A DNA stretch of 64,000 bases from an uncultured Bacteroidales bacterium (GTDB lineage: Bacteria > Bacteroidota > Bacteroidia > Bacteroidales > Muribaculaceae), in the NCBI GenBank assembly GCA_902793405.1, contig CADBDH010000005.1, forward strand, positions 58,619 to 122,618, given 5' to 3'. Of this stretch, positions 53,611-63,470 are shown one piece after another. The notes beneath the pieces are model-generated. The model saw only the letters and a list, made by a program, of their open reading frames with translations. It was not told the DNA's origin and ran no database searches. The position numbers and the translations under genes are program-made. Each line of letters starts with the position of its first letter. The stretch's first letter is position 1.

Positions 53611-56469
53611 TTACTTGGAAGAGAGCAGCATATCGATGAGGGTGGTGACATCGGAAATGTTCACGGTGCCATCACCGTCCACATCGGCACAGATGCCGCA
53701 AGCGCCATCACTGCCGCTGCCCAAGAGCATGTCGATGAGTATGGTGACATCGGCAATGTTCACGCTGCCGTCATGGTCCACATCGCCCGGCTCAAAGCCG
53801 TGACCGTTGCCGAACAGGGTTACTTCCTCGATATTGCTCCAGGCACTCTCGCTGCCGTCGGCAAAGATGCCCTTCACCTTATAGACATAGGTGCCCTCGG
53901 CGGGCAAGTCGAGCACGGTATAGAACATATCGGTAATGCCCGATATCAGGCGATAGACATTGTCCACAGTCTCGTCACCAGCCTTGAGCGCGGGAACAGA
54001 GGTCAAATCGCCCGCATAGATGGTCACTTGATAGATGCTGGCGTAGTTGGTCAACGACTTGAAAGTCACCGCATCCAGGTCGGCACAGTCAAGCACGACA
54101 GTGTATTCCATTCTGTCGTTGTTGAGCGTGAGGTCCTGCGAACCCCTGCTGGTCGAGACGCTGATGGTGGCATTGTCGTAGTAGTAGGAAGCAGCCCTTA
54201 CAACTGCGGTTACCTTGTTGCCATAGCCTGCCAGGTCATAGGTCGGTGTACTGAGGGTTCCTTCGTAGGCGAGAAGCGCTGCACCGCCATAGGCACCCAG
54301 ATAGGAGGTTCCCGACCAGCCCTCGGGCAGATAGTCGCTGTAGTGGCCACTGATGTCGTCCAGAGCCGTTCCATCCTCGGTCAGCACATCGGGCAGGCCG
54401 CTGAAGTCGGCGGTTTCAAGCAGCTGAACCTTGGGTTTGCTGCTCACCTCCAGAGTGTAGCTGATTACATTCTCGGCGGGGGTCTGGTCGGTCCAGTCGG
54501 CACGGAACTGCGTCAGGTTGATGAAACGCTCGTCGGCAGGCAGCATCACGGGAGCATAGCCCTCGATGAGTCCATGGCCCGTGAGGGTCACTATCACATC
54601 CTCGGCACCGTTGCTGCTCACCGTCAGGATAGCGCTATAGTCCTGGATGGCCGTTGGAGAGAACGTCACAACCACATCCTTGCCAACCGACGCATCGGCA
54701 TTGCTGATGGTAACAGGCTCAACGGCAAACACGCCATTGGCATCGTCGATGGTGATGTTCACATCACCCGTCAACGACTGTCCCATCACCTTGAACGAAT
54801 GGGTGTCGCTGGTGCCCATCATCACACCGCCAAAGTCAATTTCCTGTGATGACAGCGAAATCGTGGGCTGCGTAGCCGAGCCTTTCATGTACCAGAAACT
54901 GGCGGTGCCGTCAGGGTTGATGACCATTTCGGTCACAGGTTTGCCCAGATAACCGGCGTTGCTGACAATGCTGCCGTTGGCCCGCATATAGAGTCTGGCT
55001 GCGGGAGTGGAATTGTCGGTGAACTCGGTCTTGCCGTTCTGAGGCCACAGGTCGGTCTCCTCATCGTAGTAGGACCAGGAGTTGTCGGCATTCACAAGGG
55101 TCATCAGCTGGATATCTTCATTATTGGGTGAATTGCCCCACCAGCGGTCTTGACTATAGGTGACATGGGTAATCATGATGCCGTCGCCGGGAGCATAGCG
55201 GTCCCAACCCTGCCTCTTGCGGTTCTCCAGAATGAAGAACTCGTTGGAATTCAGGTCGCTCTTGATGCACAAGGCCTTGTCGGTGGACTGCTGTTTCTGG
55301 TTCCACACGGGCAGCGTATAGTAGGTGCCGGGACGCGGAGTGATGAGTTCAATCCAACCCATGAAATTTTTCTCATAGGCCGAATAACCCGGCGGGGTGA
55401 AACCGTCATTATTGTAACATCCCATGCACATGATGTCCCAGTCGCCCAAGCCATAGTGATCACTATTGCCCGTGTCATAGAAGTCGGGCAGACCCAAACA
55501 GTGACCGAACTCATGGGCAAACGTGCCGATGCCGTCGATGGTCGTGCCATTATCGTTACTGCCGTGCAACTCATTGAACACCGCAAAGTTATCTACCAGC
55601 GGGTCGCCATTGTTAGGACGGAAAGCACCCGTGCCGCCCATGTCATAGTAAGCGGCCGACGACAGGTTCCAATTGCAGGGCCAAACGGCCTCGGGATGGT
55701 TCCACGATGCCTGAGCCTCGCCCACACCGGCATAGATGACGATGACCACATCGCAGTAGTCGTCATTGTTGGTGTCATAGGGCTTGAACGAGATGCCGTC
55801 GGCTGCAGCCAGCTGGCAGGCCTCGGTTACCATTGAGCCCAAACCCATGTCGTTGGTGCTGCCTTGGTTTCTTCCGTAATACTGACGGTTTTGGGATAAT
55901 TCATAGATGCCGAACACTTCAAAATCAGGCTCATACAGTCCATTAGACTGGTCACGGAAGTACTGGCCCACACTCTCGTTGCCCGTGAGCATGGCATCGA
56001 TGATGGCTTGGCGCGTGTTGTTGAACTTCTTATCCTTGAACTCCACCAGGATGATGGGAATGCGGCGTTGGCCCTTGGCGGGAACGCCAGCCTCGTCATT
56101 GCTGCCGCCCACGCCCAACTTGCCACTCTGGCGTGGCATCTGGTAGGATTTGTACGTCATGGCCAGGCTGCCACGCTGCACGTTAATAAACGCGTTTTCG
56201 CTTGCCGAGCGCTCACTGACCTCGTGGGCACGCACGGTGGTAAGTCCCGTCACCGACGAGATATAATAGAAATCGCCGTCACTGCCACGGGCCACCGTAA
56301 GACCATCGCTTGTCAGCAACGCGTGGTTGAAGGCATTACCCACGGCCTGCACCTGCAGGGTGGTGCCGTCGCTCTGTTTCACAGTGTGCCAACCTGGCTT
56401 AGCGGGCATGGCCACAGCAGCAAGAGCGCAGGTCAACAAGAAAAATAAAGAAAGGAATTTTTTCATCAT
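53611..56469 (-). CDS. Secreted M6-family metalloprotease with Ig/FN3 domains and dockerin (paralogue 2)
   Basis: 952 aa. The first about 550 residues run parallel to paralogue 1, with the zinc motif HEFGHCLGLPDFYD starting at exactly the same residue (His319), so the two arose by duplication. About 370 further residues follow: a choice-of-anchor/ASPM-like beta-sandwich (IDFGGVMMGTSDTHSF, VVVTFSPTAIQDYSA), an FN3-like segment (TPAENVISYTLEVSSKP) and another beta-domain, then the dockerin-like GDVDHDGSVNIADVTILIDM and DVDGDGTVNISDVTTLIDM. The extra domains probably bind a surface or substrate. A -7-like TATATTTG lies at 56529-56536 with a TTTG 24 nt away. Confidence 0.9.
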   Translation of the reverse strand: MMKKFLSLFFLLTCALAAVAMPAKPGWHTVKQSDGTTLQVQAVGNAFNHALLTSDGLTVARGSDGDFYYISSVTGLTTVRAHEVSERSASENAFINVQRGSLAMTYKSYQMPRQSGKLGVGGSNDEAGVPAKGQRRIPIILVEFKDKKFNNTRQAIIDAMLTGNESVGQYFRDQSNGLYEPDFEVFGIYELSQNRQYYGRNQGSTNDMGLGSMVTEACQLAAADGISFKPYDTNNDDYCDVVIVIYAGVGEAQASWNHPEAVWPCNWNLSSAAYYDMGGTGAFRPNNGDPLVDNFAVFNELHGSNDNGTTIDGIGTFAHEFGHCLGLPDFYDTGNSDHYGLGDWDIMCMGCYNNDGFTPPGYSAYEKNFMGWIELITPRPGTYYTLPVWNQKQQSTDKALCIKSDLNSNEFFILENRKRQGWDRYAPGDGIMITHVTYSQDRWWGNSPNNEDIQLMTLVNADNSWSYYDEETDLWPQNGKTEFTDNSTPAARLYMRANGSIVSNAGYLGKPVTEMVINPDGTASFWYMKGSATQPTISLSSQEIDFGGVMMGTSDTHSFKVMGQSLTGDVNITIDDANGVFAVEPVTISNADASVGKDVVVTFSPTAIQDYSAILTVSSNGAEDVIVTLTGHGLIEGYAPVMLPADERFINLTQFRADWTDQTPAENVISYTLEVSSKPKVQLLETADFSGLPDVLTEDGTALDDISGHYSDYLPEGWSGTSYLGAYGGAALLAYEGTLSTPTYDLAGYGNKVTAVVRAASYYYDNATISVSTSRGSQDLTLNNDRMEYTVVLDCADLDAVTFKSLTNYASIYQVTIYAGDLTSVPALKAGDETVDNVYRLISGITDMFYTVLDLPAEGTYVYKVKGIFADGSESAWSNIEEVTLFGNGHGFEPGDVDHDGSVNIADVTILIDMLLGSGSDGACGICADVDGDGTVNISDVTTLIDMLLSSK

Positions 56470-56669
56470 TTGAATTTTTGGTTGATAGTTATTTAGACTT
56501 ATTGATTAAATAAATTACAATATTGCTGCAAATATACTATCATTTTCCCATTGAATACTACAAACCACGACAGTTTCTCACATAACTATCCACATAGAAT
56601 GTAAATTCAAGCCTAACGCCACTCATGATGCTCCCCTTCCCTACAATAAAACAACTGCCATATAAAAAG
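56470..56669. other. Upstream region of M6 paralogue 2
   Basis: AT-rich non-coding DNA. On the minus strand TATATTTG (56529-56536) with TTTG (56561-56564) 24 nt upstream is a possible promoter. No ORF is seen. Confidence 0.4.
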
Positions 56670-56741
56670 GAAAACAACAAGTACAACAAATACAAAAACT
56701 TTGATTTTCAGTAATTTGTATTTATTGTACTTGTAGTTTTC
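56670..56741. repeat. Palindromic ACAAATACAA element, copy 2
   Basis: Arms of 27 nt (56670-56696 and 56715-56741) pair with two mismatches around an 18-nt loop. The core ACAAATACAAA/TTTGTATTT matches the ACAATAAATACAA core of the element at 24484. Confidence 0.7.
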
Positions 56742-56780
56742 TACTTCCCAAAAAACGTCGTTTTGAATGCCAAAAATGAC

Positions 56781-56857
56781 CGCTCGCGCCAGCGAGCGCT
56801 AACGCGGATGCCCCCTAAACTCTAAACCCTAGACCCTAGACGCTCGCGCCAGCGAGC
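56781..56857 (-). repeat. Double-hairpin plus heptamer element overlapping the rdgB end
   Basis: Two near-identical hairpins (CGCTCGC-GCCA-GCGAGCG at 56781-56798 and GCTCGC-GCCA-GCGAGC at 56842-56857) flank a block that reads, on the rdgB sense strand, CTAGGGTCTAGGG, TTTAGAG, TTTAGGG, then GGGCATCCGCG. The second hairpin encodes the last residues of RdgB. The plan matches that after trmH. Confidence 0.8.
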
Positions 56858-57429
56858 ATCAAGTATTCCACGAGGCGGGCGACAGCGCGGCCGCGGTGGC
56901 TGATGCGGTTCTTGTCTTGGGGCGACATCTGGGCAAAGGTACTGCCGTCACCCTCGACGGGCTGGAAAATGCTGTCGTAGCCGAAGCCACCCGTGCCGTG
57001 GCGCTCGGTAAGGATAACGCCCTCGACCTGTCCCTCGAACAGGTGCATCTCGTCACCCTGCAACAGGGCTATAGCGGTGCGGAAACGAGCCGTGCGATTG
57101 CCGATTCCATCGAGTTTTTTCAGCACTTTGTCAATATTGGCCTCGCTGTCATGACCTGGTCCGGCATAACGTGCCGAGTAAACTCCCGGCTCACCATCAA
57201 GGGCATCAATTTCCAGTCCAGTGTCGTCGCTGAAGCAGTCATAACCGTAATGCTCCTTGACATAGCGGGCCTTCATTTGGGCATTTTCCTCGATGGAATG
57301 GCCGGTTTCGGGAATATCCTCATGGCATCCGATGTCGGCCAGACCCAGAATTTCATAGGTATCGCCCAACATCTGACGCAGCTCCTGCAGCTTGTGTGCA
57401 TTGTTGGTGGCAAAAACAATCTTCTTCAT
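56836..57429 (-). CDS. rdgB: XTP/dITP diphosphatase (non-canonical purine NTPase)
   Basis: 197 aa. It hydrolyses XTP, ITP and dITP to monophosphates and keeps them out of nucleic acids. Motifs: FATNNAHKLQELRQML at the N-terminus, SDDTGLEIDALDGEPGVYSA with metal-binding Asp residues, FGYDSIFQP and SHRGRAVARL. The last eight residues (LMLAGASV) and the stop codon come from the hairpin-heptamer element, so the native C-terminus has been replaced or extended. It is last in the nadA-gpx-leuS-rdgB run. Confidence 0.95.
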   Translation of the reverse strand: MKKIVFATNNAHKLQELRQMLGDTYEILGLADIGCHEDIPETGHSIEENAQMKARYVKEHYGYDCFSDDTGLEIDALDGEPGVYSARYAGPGHDSEANIDKVLKKLDGIGNRTARFRTAIALLQGDEMHLFEGQVEGVILTERHGTGGFGYDSIFQPVEGDGSTFAQMSPQDKNRISHRGRAVARLVEYLMLAGASV

Positions 57430-57495
57430 CTATTAAACTACGAATTACACTAATTAAACTAATTGGCATCCGCACCTTACAACTACTATCTATAA

Positions 57496-57557
57496 AACTA
57501 CGAATTATGCGAATTGAACTCATTTATTAATTCGTAAAATCCGCGTAATTCGTAGTT
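57496..57557. repeat. AACTACGAATTACGCG inverted pair between leuS and rdgB
   Basis: AACTACGAATTATGCG (57496-57511) and CGCGTAATTCGTAGTT (57542-57557) form a 16-bp stem with one wobble. A partial copy (AACTACGAATTACACTAATT) lies just before the rdgB start at about 57434, and one half occurs at 29871. Confidence 0.7.
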
Positions 57558-57565
57558 GAAAAAGA

Positions 57566-60337
57566 TTAAACGACTACGTTGACGATCTTGTTTGGAACGA
57601 CGATGACCTTCTTGGGCTGCTTGCCGTCGAGCCAGCGGGCAGCACCCTCGTCGCTGAGGGCGATGCGCTGCACCTCGTCCTGGGCGGTACCGGCGGGCAC
57701 CTCGATGTTGTAACGGGGCTTGCCGTTGAACAGAACGGTATATTTCACCGTCGATTCCTTGAGGTATTCCTCGTTCCAGGTGGGCCACTCGGCGTCACAC
57801 ACGGTGGTGTCGTGACCCAGCACGTGCCACAATTCCTCGGCAATGTGCGGGGCGAAGGGTGCCAGCAACACTACCAGCGGCTCATAAATCTCACGGGCAC
57901 GGCACTTCATGGCGGTCAACTCGTTGACACAGATCATAAAGGCGGCTACCGATGTGTTGTAGCTGAAGGTCTCGACGTCGCCACTCACCTTCTTGATGAG
58001 TTTGTGGAGCGACTTGAGAGCCTCGGCACTGGGCTTCTCGTCGGTGAGTTGCATGTTGTCGCCCTTGTAGAACAATGCCCACAGACGCTTGAGGAAGCGG
58101 TTCACGCCGTCGATGCCGTTGGTATCCCAAGGCTTGCTGGCCTCGACGGGACCCAGGAACATCTCATACAGGCGCAGGGTGTCGGCACCATAGCGGTCAA
58201 CGATATCGTCGGGGTTAACGACGTTAAACATCGACTTGGACATCTTTTCGATGGCCCAGCCGCAGATGTACTTGCCGTTCTCGAGGATGAACTCGGCATC
58301 CTTGAACTCGGGGCGCCACTCGCGGAACTTTTCGATATCCAGTGCATCGGCATGAACGATGTTGACATCCACATGGATGGGCGTCACGTCATACTCGTCT
58401 TTGTGATTCAAGGTGACGAACTTGTTGGTGTCCTTGATGCGGTAAACGAAGTTGCTGCGACCCTGAATCATACCCTGGTTGACCAGTTTGCGGAAAGGCT
58501 CGGCCTCGCACACATAGCCGTAGTCATAGAGGAACTTGTTCCAGAAACGGCTGTAAATCAAGTGACCAGTGGCGTGCTCGGTACCACCCACATAGAGGTC
58601 CACCTGACGCCAATACTCGTTGGCCTCGTGCGAAACGAGTTCCTTGTCGTTGCGCGGATCCATATAGCGCAAGTAGTAGGCCGAAGAACCGGCAAAACCA
58701 GGCATGGTGTTCAATTCCAGGGGATAACCCTCGGTGGTTACCCAACCCTTGGCACGGCCCAGGGGCGGCTCACCCGTCTCGGTGGGCAGGAACTTGTCCA
58801 CCTCGGGCAGCTGCAACGGCAACTGGCTCTCGTCGAGGGCCTGAGGCTGATTGTTCTCATCATAATAGATGGGGAACGGCTCACCCCAGTAGCGCTGACG
58901 ACTGAAGATGGCGTCGCGCAAGCGGTAATTCACCTTAACGTGGCCGATGCCCGATTCCTCGATATACTGCTTGGTCTTGGCAATGGCTTCCTTGACCTGC
59001 AATCCGTTGAGCTGCAGGCGCTCGTTGGACGAGTTGGCCATGATACCCTCCTTGGCGTCGAAGCTCTCCTCGCTCACGTCGGCACCCTCAATCAGCGGAA
59101 TGATGGGCAGGTCAAAATGCTTGGCAAAAGCATAGTCGCGGCTGTCGTGGGCAGGAACTGCCATGATGGCTCCCGTGCCGTAACCGGCCAGCACATAGTC
59201 ACTGATATAAATAGGTATGTTCTTGCCCGTGATGGGGTTAACGGCATAGCTGCCGGTAAACACACCGCTCACCTTCTTTTCAATCATGCGCTCGCGCTCG
59301 GTCTTGTGCTTCACCTCGTCGAGGTAGGCATCGACGGCGGCACGCTGGTCGGGAGTGACCACGTCGTCCACGTAGATGCTCTCGGGCGCCAGTACCATAA
59401 AGGTGACACCAAAGATGGTATCGGCCCTGGTGGTGAAAATCAACAGGCTCTTGTCGCTGTCGGCGATGGGGAAGGTCATCTCGGCACCCTCGCTGTAGCC
59501 AATCCAGTTGCGCTGGGTTTCCTTGATGGACTCGGTCCACTCGATGGTGTCCAAATCACGCAGCAGACGGCCGGCATAGGCCGACACGCGCAAGCACCAC
59601 TGGCTCATCATCTTCTGCTCGACGGGAAAACCGCCGCGCACCGACACACCCTCGCTCACCTCGTCGTTGGCCAGCACGGTACCCAACTTGGGACACCAGT
59701 TCACCATCGTGTTGCCAAGATAGGCAATGCGGTAGTTCATGAGCACGTCGTTCTTCTGTACCTGGGTCATGGCGTTCCACTCGTCGGCGGTAAATTCGTC
59801 GGTGCAGTTGGTGTGTGCATTGCAGCCTTCGGTACCATGCTTCTCGAAGTGGGCCACCAGCTCGGTAATGGGACGCGCCTTGTCGAGCTCGGTGTTATAA
59901 TAGCTCTTGAACATCTGCAGGAAGGCCCACTGTGTCCACTTGTAATAGGTGGGGTCACAGGTGCGCACCTCACGGTCCCAATCGTAGCAGAAACCTATCT
60001 TGTCCAACTGCTCACGGTAGCGGGCAATGTTCTGGTTGGTGGTGATTTCGGGATGCTGTCCGGTCTGGATAGCATATTGCTCGGCGGGCAGACCGTAGGC
60101 ATCATAGCCCATGGGATGCAACACGTTAAAACCTTTCAGGCGCTTGTAGCGCGCATAGATGTCGCTGGCGATGTAGCCCAGCGGATGCCCCACATGCAAA
60201 CCTGCTCCCGAGGGATAGGGGAACATGTCGAGCACATAGAATTTGGGTCGGCTGTTGTCAATTTCGCATTTATAGGTGTGATGGTCACGCCAGTATTGTT
60301 GCCACTTTTGTTCTATCTCTTTATAGTTGTAGTCCAT
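57566..60337 (-). CDS. leuS: Leucyl-tRNA synthetase
   Basis: 923 aa. It charges tRNA-Leu in the cytoplasm. Class I signatures: [16 protein letters not shown] (HIGH region, residues about 38-53) and EKMSKSMFN (KMSKS). The CP1 editing domain lies between ([16 protein letters not shown]). The length is slightly above the bacterial average of about 860. A long open frame on the opposite strand is a shadow. An array of ACTAAAAACTA type lies directly before the ATG. Confidence 0.97.
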   Translation of the reverse strand: MDYNYKEIEQKWQQYWRDHHTYKCEIDNSRPKFYVLDMFPYPSGAGLHVGHPLGYIASDIYARYKRLKGFNVLHPMGYDAYGLPAEQYAIQTGQHPEITTNQNIARYREQLDKIGFCYDWDREVRTCDPTYYKWTQWAFLQMFKSYYNTELDKARPITELVAHFEKHGTEGCNAHTNCTDEFTADEWNAMTQVQKNDVLMNYRIAYLGNTMVNWCPKLGTVLANDEVSEGVSVRGGFPVEQKMMSQWCLRVSAYAGRLLRDLDTIEWTESIKETQRNWIGYSEGAEMTFPIADSDKSLLIFTTRADTIFGVTFMVLAPESIYVDDVVTPDQRAAVDAYLDEVKHKTERERMIEKKVSGVFTGSYAVNPITGKNIPIYISDYVLAGYGTGAIMAVPAHDSRDYAFAKHFDLPIIPLIEGADVSEESFDAKEGIMANSSNERLQLNGLQVKEAIAKTKQYIEESGIGHVKVNYRLRDAIFSRQRYWGEPFPIYYDENNQPQALDESQLPLQLPEVDKFLPTETGEPPLGRAKGWVTTEGYPLELNTMPGFAGSSAYYLRYMDPRNDKELVSHEANEYWRQVDLYVGGTEHATGHLIYSRFWNKFLYDYGYVCEAEPFRKLVNQGMIQGRSNFVYRIKDTNKFVTLNHKDEYDVTPIHVDVNIVHADALDIEKFREWRPEFKDAEFILENGKYICGWAIEKMSKSMFNVVNPDDIVDRYGADTLRLYEMFLGPVEASKPWDTNGIDGVNRFLKRLWALFYKGDNMQLTDEKPSAEALKSLHKLIKKVSGDVETFSYNTSVAAFMICVNELTAMKCRAREIYEPLVVLLAPFAPHIAEELWHVLGHDTTVCDAEWPTWNEEYLKESTVKYTVLFNGKPRYNIEVPAGTAQDEVQRIALSDEGAARWLDGKQPKKVIVVPNKIVNVVV

Positions 60338-60396
60338 TTAGAGTTTTAAGTTGTTAGTTTTTAGTTGTTAGTTGTTAACCTCTAAACTTTAATTTA
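60338..60396 (-). repeat. ACTAAAAACTAACAACT array directly before leuS
   Basis: Read on the minus strand, repeats of AACAACT, AACTAAAAACT and AACAACTTAAAACTCTAA run straight into the leuS ATG. This is the same orientation relative to the gene as the arrays before the PAP2-like gene and ispG. Confidence 0.7.
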
Positions 60397-61005
60397 TCAG
60401 AGGAGTTTTTTGATGGCTTCCTCGATGACTTTGCAGTCGGTGGTGGGCTCATAGCGCTCAACCACGTTGCCCTCGCGGTCGACGAGGAACTTGGTGAAGT
60501 TCCACTTGATGTCGGGCTTGCTGGCATAGTCGGGATCGGCCTTGGAGAGCATCTCGTCGAGCAGGGCACCAATCTTGTGATCCTTGTCAAAACCCTTGAA
60601 ACCCTGCTGAGCCTTCAGGTAGGTGAACAGGGGCGACTCATTCTCGCCGTTGACCTCGATTTTCTTGAACTGCGGGAACTCGGTGCCGAAATTCAAGGTG
60701 CAGAACTGATGGATTTCCTCCTCGGTGCCGGGTGCCTGCTCGCCGAACTGGTTGCAGGGGAAGTCGAGAATTTCCAGGCCCTTGTCCCTATATACCTTAT
60801 ATAATGCCTCCAGTTCCTCGTATTGCGGGGTAAAACCGCAACGGGTGGCGGTGTTGACAATGAGCAGCACCTTGCCATTATATTCGTTTAACGACACGTC
60901 GTTACCACGACGATCCTTCACTGTGAAGTCATAAACGTTCTGTGCCATAGCAGTATTCATTAAATTTATAATGATTAATAATGATAAAATTCTTAATGTC
61001 TTCAT
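60397..61005 (-). CDS. Glutathione-peroxidase-family thiol peroxidase
   Basis: 202 aa from the ATG at 61005, which opens the signal-like MKTLRILSLLIIINLMNTAM; an in-frame ATG at 61020 adds five residues. The peroxidatic motif is LLIVNTATRCGFTPQY with Cys in place of selenocysteine, followed by LDFPCNQFGEQAPG and WNFTKFLVDREGNVV. It reduces peroxides, usually with thioredoxin in bacteria. The N-terminal signal suggests periplasmic location. It lies between nadA and leuS, 21 nt after nadA. Confidence 0.92.
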   Translation of the reverse strand: MKTLRILSLLIIINLMNTAMAQNVYDFTVKDRRGNDVSLNEYNGKVLLIVNTATRCGFTPQYEELEALYKVYRDKGLEILDFPCNQFGEQAPGTEEEIHQFCTLNFGTEFPQFKKIEVNGENESPLFTYLKAQQGFKGFDKDHKIGALLDEMLSKADPDYASKPDIKWNFTKFLVDREGNVVERYEPTTDCKVIEEAIKKLL

Positions 61006-61026
61006 ATATACTTGTATCATAAACGG

Positions 61027-62013
61027 TTACTTGATAATTCCCAGTTCACGGGAAATGTCGAGCATGCGCTGGATGGGACGCACGGCGCGCTCGGCGATGT
61101 CCTGGTCCACCTCGATAGTGGGTGCCATGAATTTGAGAGAATTATACAATTTCTCCAGGGTTATCAATTTCATGTACTCACACTCGTTGCAGGCACAGGT
61201 GCCGTCCTCGGGCGGAGCGGGAATAAAGGTCTTCTCGGGGCAACGGCGCTGCATCTCAAATAGGATGCCGCTCTCGGTGCACACGATGAACTCCTGGCTC
61301 TCGTTGTCCACGGCATAATTGAGCAGGGCCTGGGTCGAACCCACCTTGTCGGCCATGATGCGCACGGGCTTGGGACACTCGGGATGCACAAGCACCTTGG
61401 CATCGGGATGTTCCTGCTTGAGGTCGGCCAGCTTCTGTACACTGAATTTCTCGTGCACATGGCAAGCGCCGTCCCACAGCAGCATCTCACGTCCCGTGAT
61501 GCTGTTGATGTAGTTGCCCAGGTTGCGGTCAGGGCCGAAAATGATTTTTTCATCCTCGGGCAGGCTGCCCACGATCTCCTTGGCATTAGACGAAGTCACC
61601 ACCACGTCGGTCACCGCCTTGACGGCTGCGCTGGTGTTGACATAGCTCACTACCGTGTGGTCGGGATGCTCGTTGACAAAGCGTTCAAACTCGTCGGCAG
61701 GGCAACTGTCGGCCAGAGAGCAGCCGGCACTCAAGTCGGGCACGATGACCGTCTTGTCGGGGCACAGGATCTTGGCCGTCTCGCCCATGAAGTGCACACC
61801 GCACAGCACGATGACCGGTGCATCGGTCTTGGCCGCCAGCTGGGCCAATGCCAGACTGTCGCCGATGTAATCGGCCAGCTGTTGGATTTCCTCGCGCTGA
61901 TAATAGTGCGCCATGATGACAGCGTTGCGCTCACGTTTCAAGCGCAGGATTTCCTCTCTCAGGTCGATACCCTCTTCGATGGGTTCATCGACATAGCCTT
62001 TTTCAACATTCAT
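61027..62013 (-). CDS. nadA: Quinolinate synthase
   Basis: 328 aa. It condenses iminoaspartate with dihydroxyacetone phosphate in NAD synthesis and needs a [4Fe-4S] cluster. Motifs: MAHYYQREEIQQLADYIGDS, VLCGVHFMGETAKIL with the first cluster Cys, the VTSSNA loop, HPECPKPV with the second and CACNECEYMKL with the third. The first gene of the minus-strand run; its promoter lies in the 441-nt gap upstream. No nadB or nadC is in the window. Confidence 0.95.
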   Translation of the reverse strand: MNVEKGYVDEPIEEGIDLREEILRLKRERNAVIMAHYYQREEIQQLADYIGDSLALAQLAAKTDAPVIVLCGVHFMGETAKILCPDKTVIVPDLSAGCSLADSCPADEFERFVNEHPDHTVVSYVNTSAAVKAVTDVVVTSSNAKEIVGSLPEDEKIIFGPDRNLGNYINSITGREMLLWDGACHVHEKFSVQKLADLKQEHPDAKVLVHPECPKPVRIMADKVGSTQALLNYAVDNESQEFIVCTESGILFEMQRRCPEKTFIPAPPEDGTCACNECEYMKLITLEKLYNSLKFMAPTIEVDQDIAERAVRPIQRMLDISRELGIIK

Positions 62014-62454
62014 ATTATATATTGTGTTTTTAAATTTTTTAAAATCTTTATTTTAACTACAACAATAATGCCTGTTAATTGTGTAGAAAACTTTTTCGCT
62101 CTGCTCCCCACCCCATCGATTGTCAACGTCAAAAACGAGTTATCGATAGTTTATCTACAAGCCTAATGGCTGTGTCATAGTGGTTAAGGCTGTTTATTAA
62201 CAGGGTGTAAACAACCTGCAAAGTTAATAAATTCTCATGGAATTTCATCCTAAATTGTGATGAAAACCGTGTTTATAGGCTAAGAAAAATTTATTGCTAA
62301 CTTTTTTGGCCGCCAAGAAAAGATTGATAATCCGTATCGATTTGAAATTGTCAAGTGTTTTATGTGATTTTTTTTGAAATAGTTTTGAACAACAATTATC
62401 AGGGTTATTGACACGATTATTGTACCTTTGTGCTGATAAATATATAATGAGAAC
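62014..62454. other. Divergent regulatory gap between nadA and trmH
   Basis: 441 nt, AT-rich. On the minus strand TAACTTTG (62219-62226) is a candidate -7 for nadA, about 205 nt from the start, without a clear -33. On the plus strand TACCTTTG (62423-62430) is the likely -7 for trmH, 25 nt before its ATG. No ORF, riboswitch or RNA gene is recognised. Confidence 0.45.
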
Positions 62455-63009
62455 ATGTCAAGGAAAAAAACGATGATAGAACTGCACCGCATGGGTGTAG
62501 AAGAATATAAAGAGGTGGAGAAGCTGCCGGTGACGGTGGTATTGGATAATGTGCGCAGCGAGATGAACGTGGGTTCGGTAATGCGCACGGCCGACGCCTT
62601 CCTCATCGAGCGCATCGTGTTGTGCGGCATCACGCCGCAACCGCCCAAACCCGAAATTCACAAGACTGCCCTGGGAGCCGAGGAATCGGTCGACTGGCAA
62701 TACTATCCCACTACCATTGCTGCAGTCGAGGATCTGAAACGTGACGGCTACCTGATTTGTTCGATCGAGCAGGTACATGACAGTGTGAGCCTCGAACAGT
62801 TTATTGTCGAAAAAGGGAAAAAGATCGCTGTGGTGATGGGCAACGAGGTCAAGGGCGTGAGCCAGGAGGTGGTCGATGCCAGTGACGTGTGTGTCGAAAT
62901 TCCGCAGCATGGCACCAAGCACTCGTTGAATATTTCGTGTTGTGCCGCCATCGTCATGTGGCATTTGTATGCTCGCTGCGCGAGCAGTCTAGGGTCTAGG
63001 GAACTTTGA
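62455..63009 (+). CDS. TrmH/SpoU-family RNA 2'-O-methyltransferase
   Basis: 184 aa. SPOUT-fold enzyme that methylates a ribose in tRNA or rRNA. Three family blocks are visible: LDNVRSEMNVGSVMRTADAF, VMGNEVKGVSQEVVD and IPQHGTKHSLNISCCAAIVMW, the last forming the trefoil knot. The last twelve residues (ARCASSLGSREL) are encoded by the hairpin-heptamer element, as in rdgB. The natural end was probably near MWHLY. Confidence 0.92.
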   Translation: MSRKKTMIELHRMGVEEYKEVEKLPVTVVLDNVRSEMNVGSVMRTADAFLIERIVLCGITPQPPKPEIHKTALGAEESVDWQYYPTTIAAVEDLKRDGYLICSIEQVHDSVSLEQFIVEKGKKIAVVMGNEVKGVSQEVVDASDVCVEIPQHGTKHSLNISCCAAIVMWHLYARCASSLGSREL

Positions 63010-63098
63010 TGTTCGCTTTGCTCACAGTTTAGGGCATAGAGCTTAGTGCTTAGGGATGGGGCATCCGTATTCATTCTGTTGAATGGAGCGCGGATGCT
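62971..63098 (+). repeat. Hairpin plus TCTAGGG element overlapping the trmH end
   Basis: GCTCGC-TGC-GCGAGC (62971-62985) then AG TCTAGGG TCTAGGG lies inside the reading frame. A second weaker hairpin and AGTTTAGGG, CATAGAG, CTTAGTG, CTTAGGG follow, ending in GGGGCATCCG, which pairs with CGGATGC at 63091-63097 as a possible terminator. GGGGCATCCG is also the end of the rdgB element. Confidence 0.8.
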
Positions 63099-63470
63099 AT
63101 CCTTTTAATCCATATAATCCGCCGGCAGTTAAATTTTGCCGACAAAAATATCTTAGTGACTTGGCGTGAGAATATCCCGAAAAAAGTTATTAACAAGGGG
63201 AGAAATGCCCTAATAATGGTGGTTTTTGGCAAATATGGTTTGAAAAATGCCAGTTTTTTTGTTAAAATTAAAATGTTAAAAGGTGTTGTTTTTAACATTC
63301 AATTTAGAATATAACTTTTTTATTCAAAAAATTCAAATTTTCTCTTAATTATTTGTTTATCAGATTATTAATATATTTTTCGTTTGATTTTGTAATTTTT
63401 TTTACAAAATATTTTTAAATGCCCCAAAAAGTCAGAAAATAAGGGCATTTAGTTAAAATCTTCCTTTTGT
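63099..63470. other. AT-rich gap with three palindromes before the SusC-family gene
   Basis: No ORF. Palindromes: AATGTTAAAA/TTTTAACATT (63272-63281 with 63290-63299); ATTTTGTAA/TTACAAAAT (63387-63395 with 63402-63410); TAAATGCCC/GGGCATTTA (63416-63424 with 63443-63451). The last lies just upstream of the -33 box and could be a regulator site. Confidence 0.5.

Noticed and set aside
57812-60349. 845-codon open frame on the plus strand
   Set aside because: It lies entirely opposite leuS, has no family motifs, and arises from the GC-rich codon usage of leuS.
62014-62454. Riboswitch or small RNA upstream of nadA
   Set aside because: No recognisable conserved structure such as an NAD-responsive element; only AT-rich sequence and promoter-like boxes.
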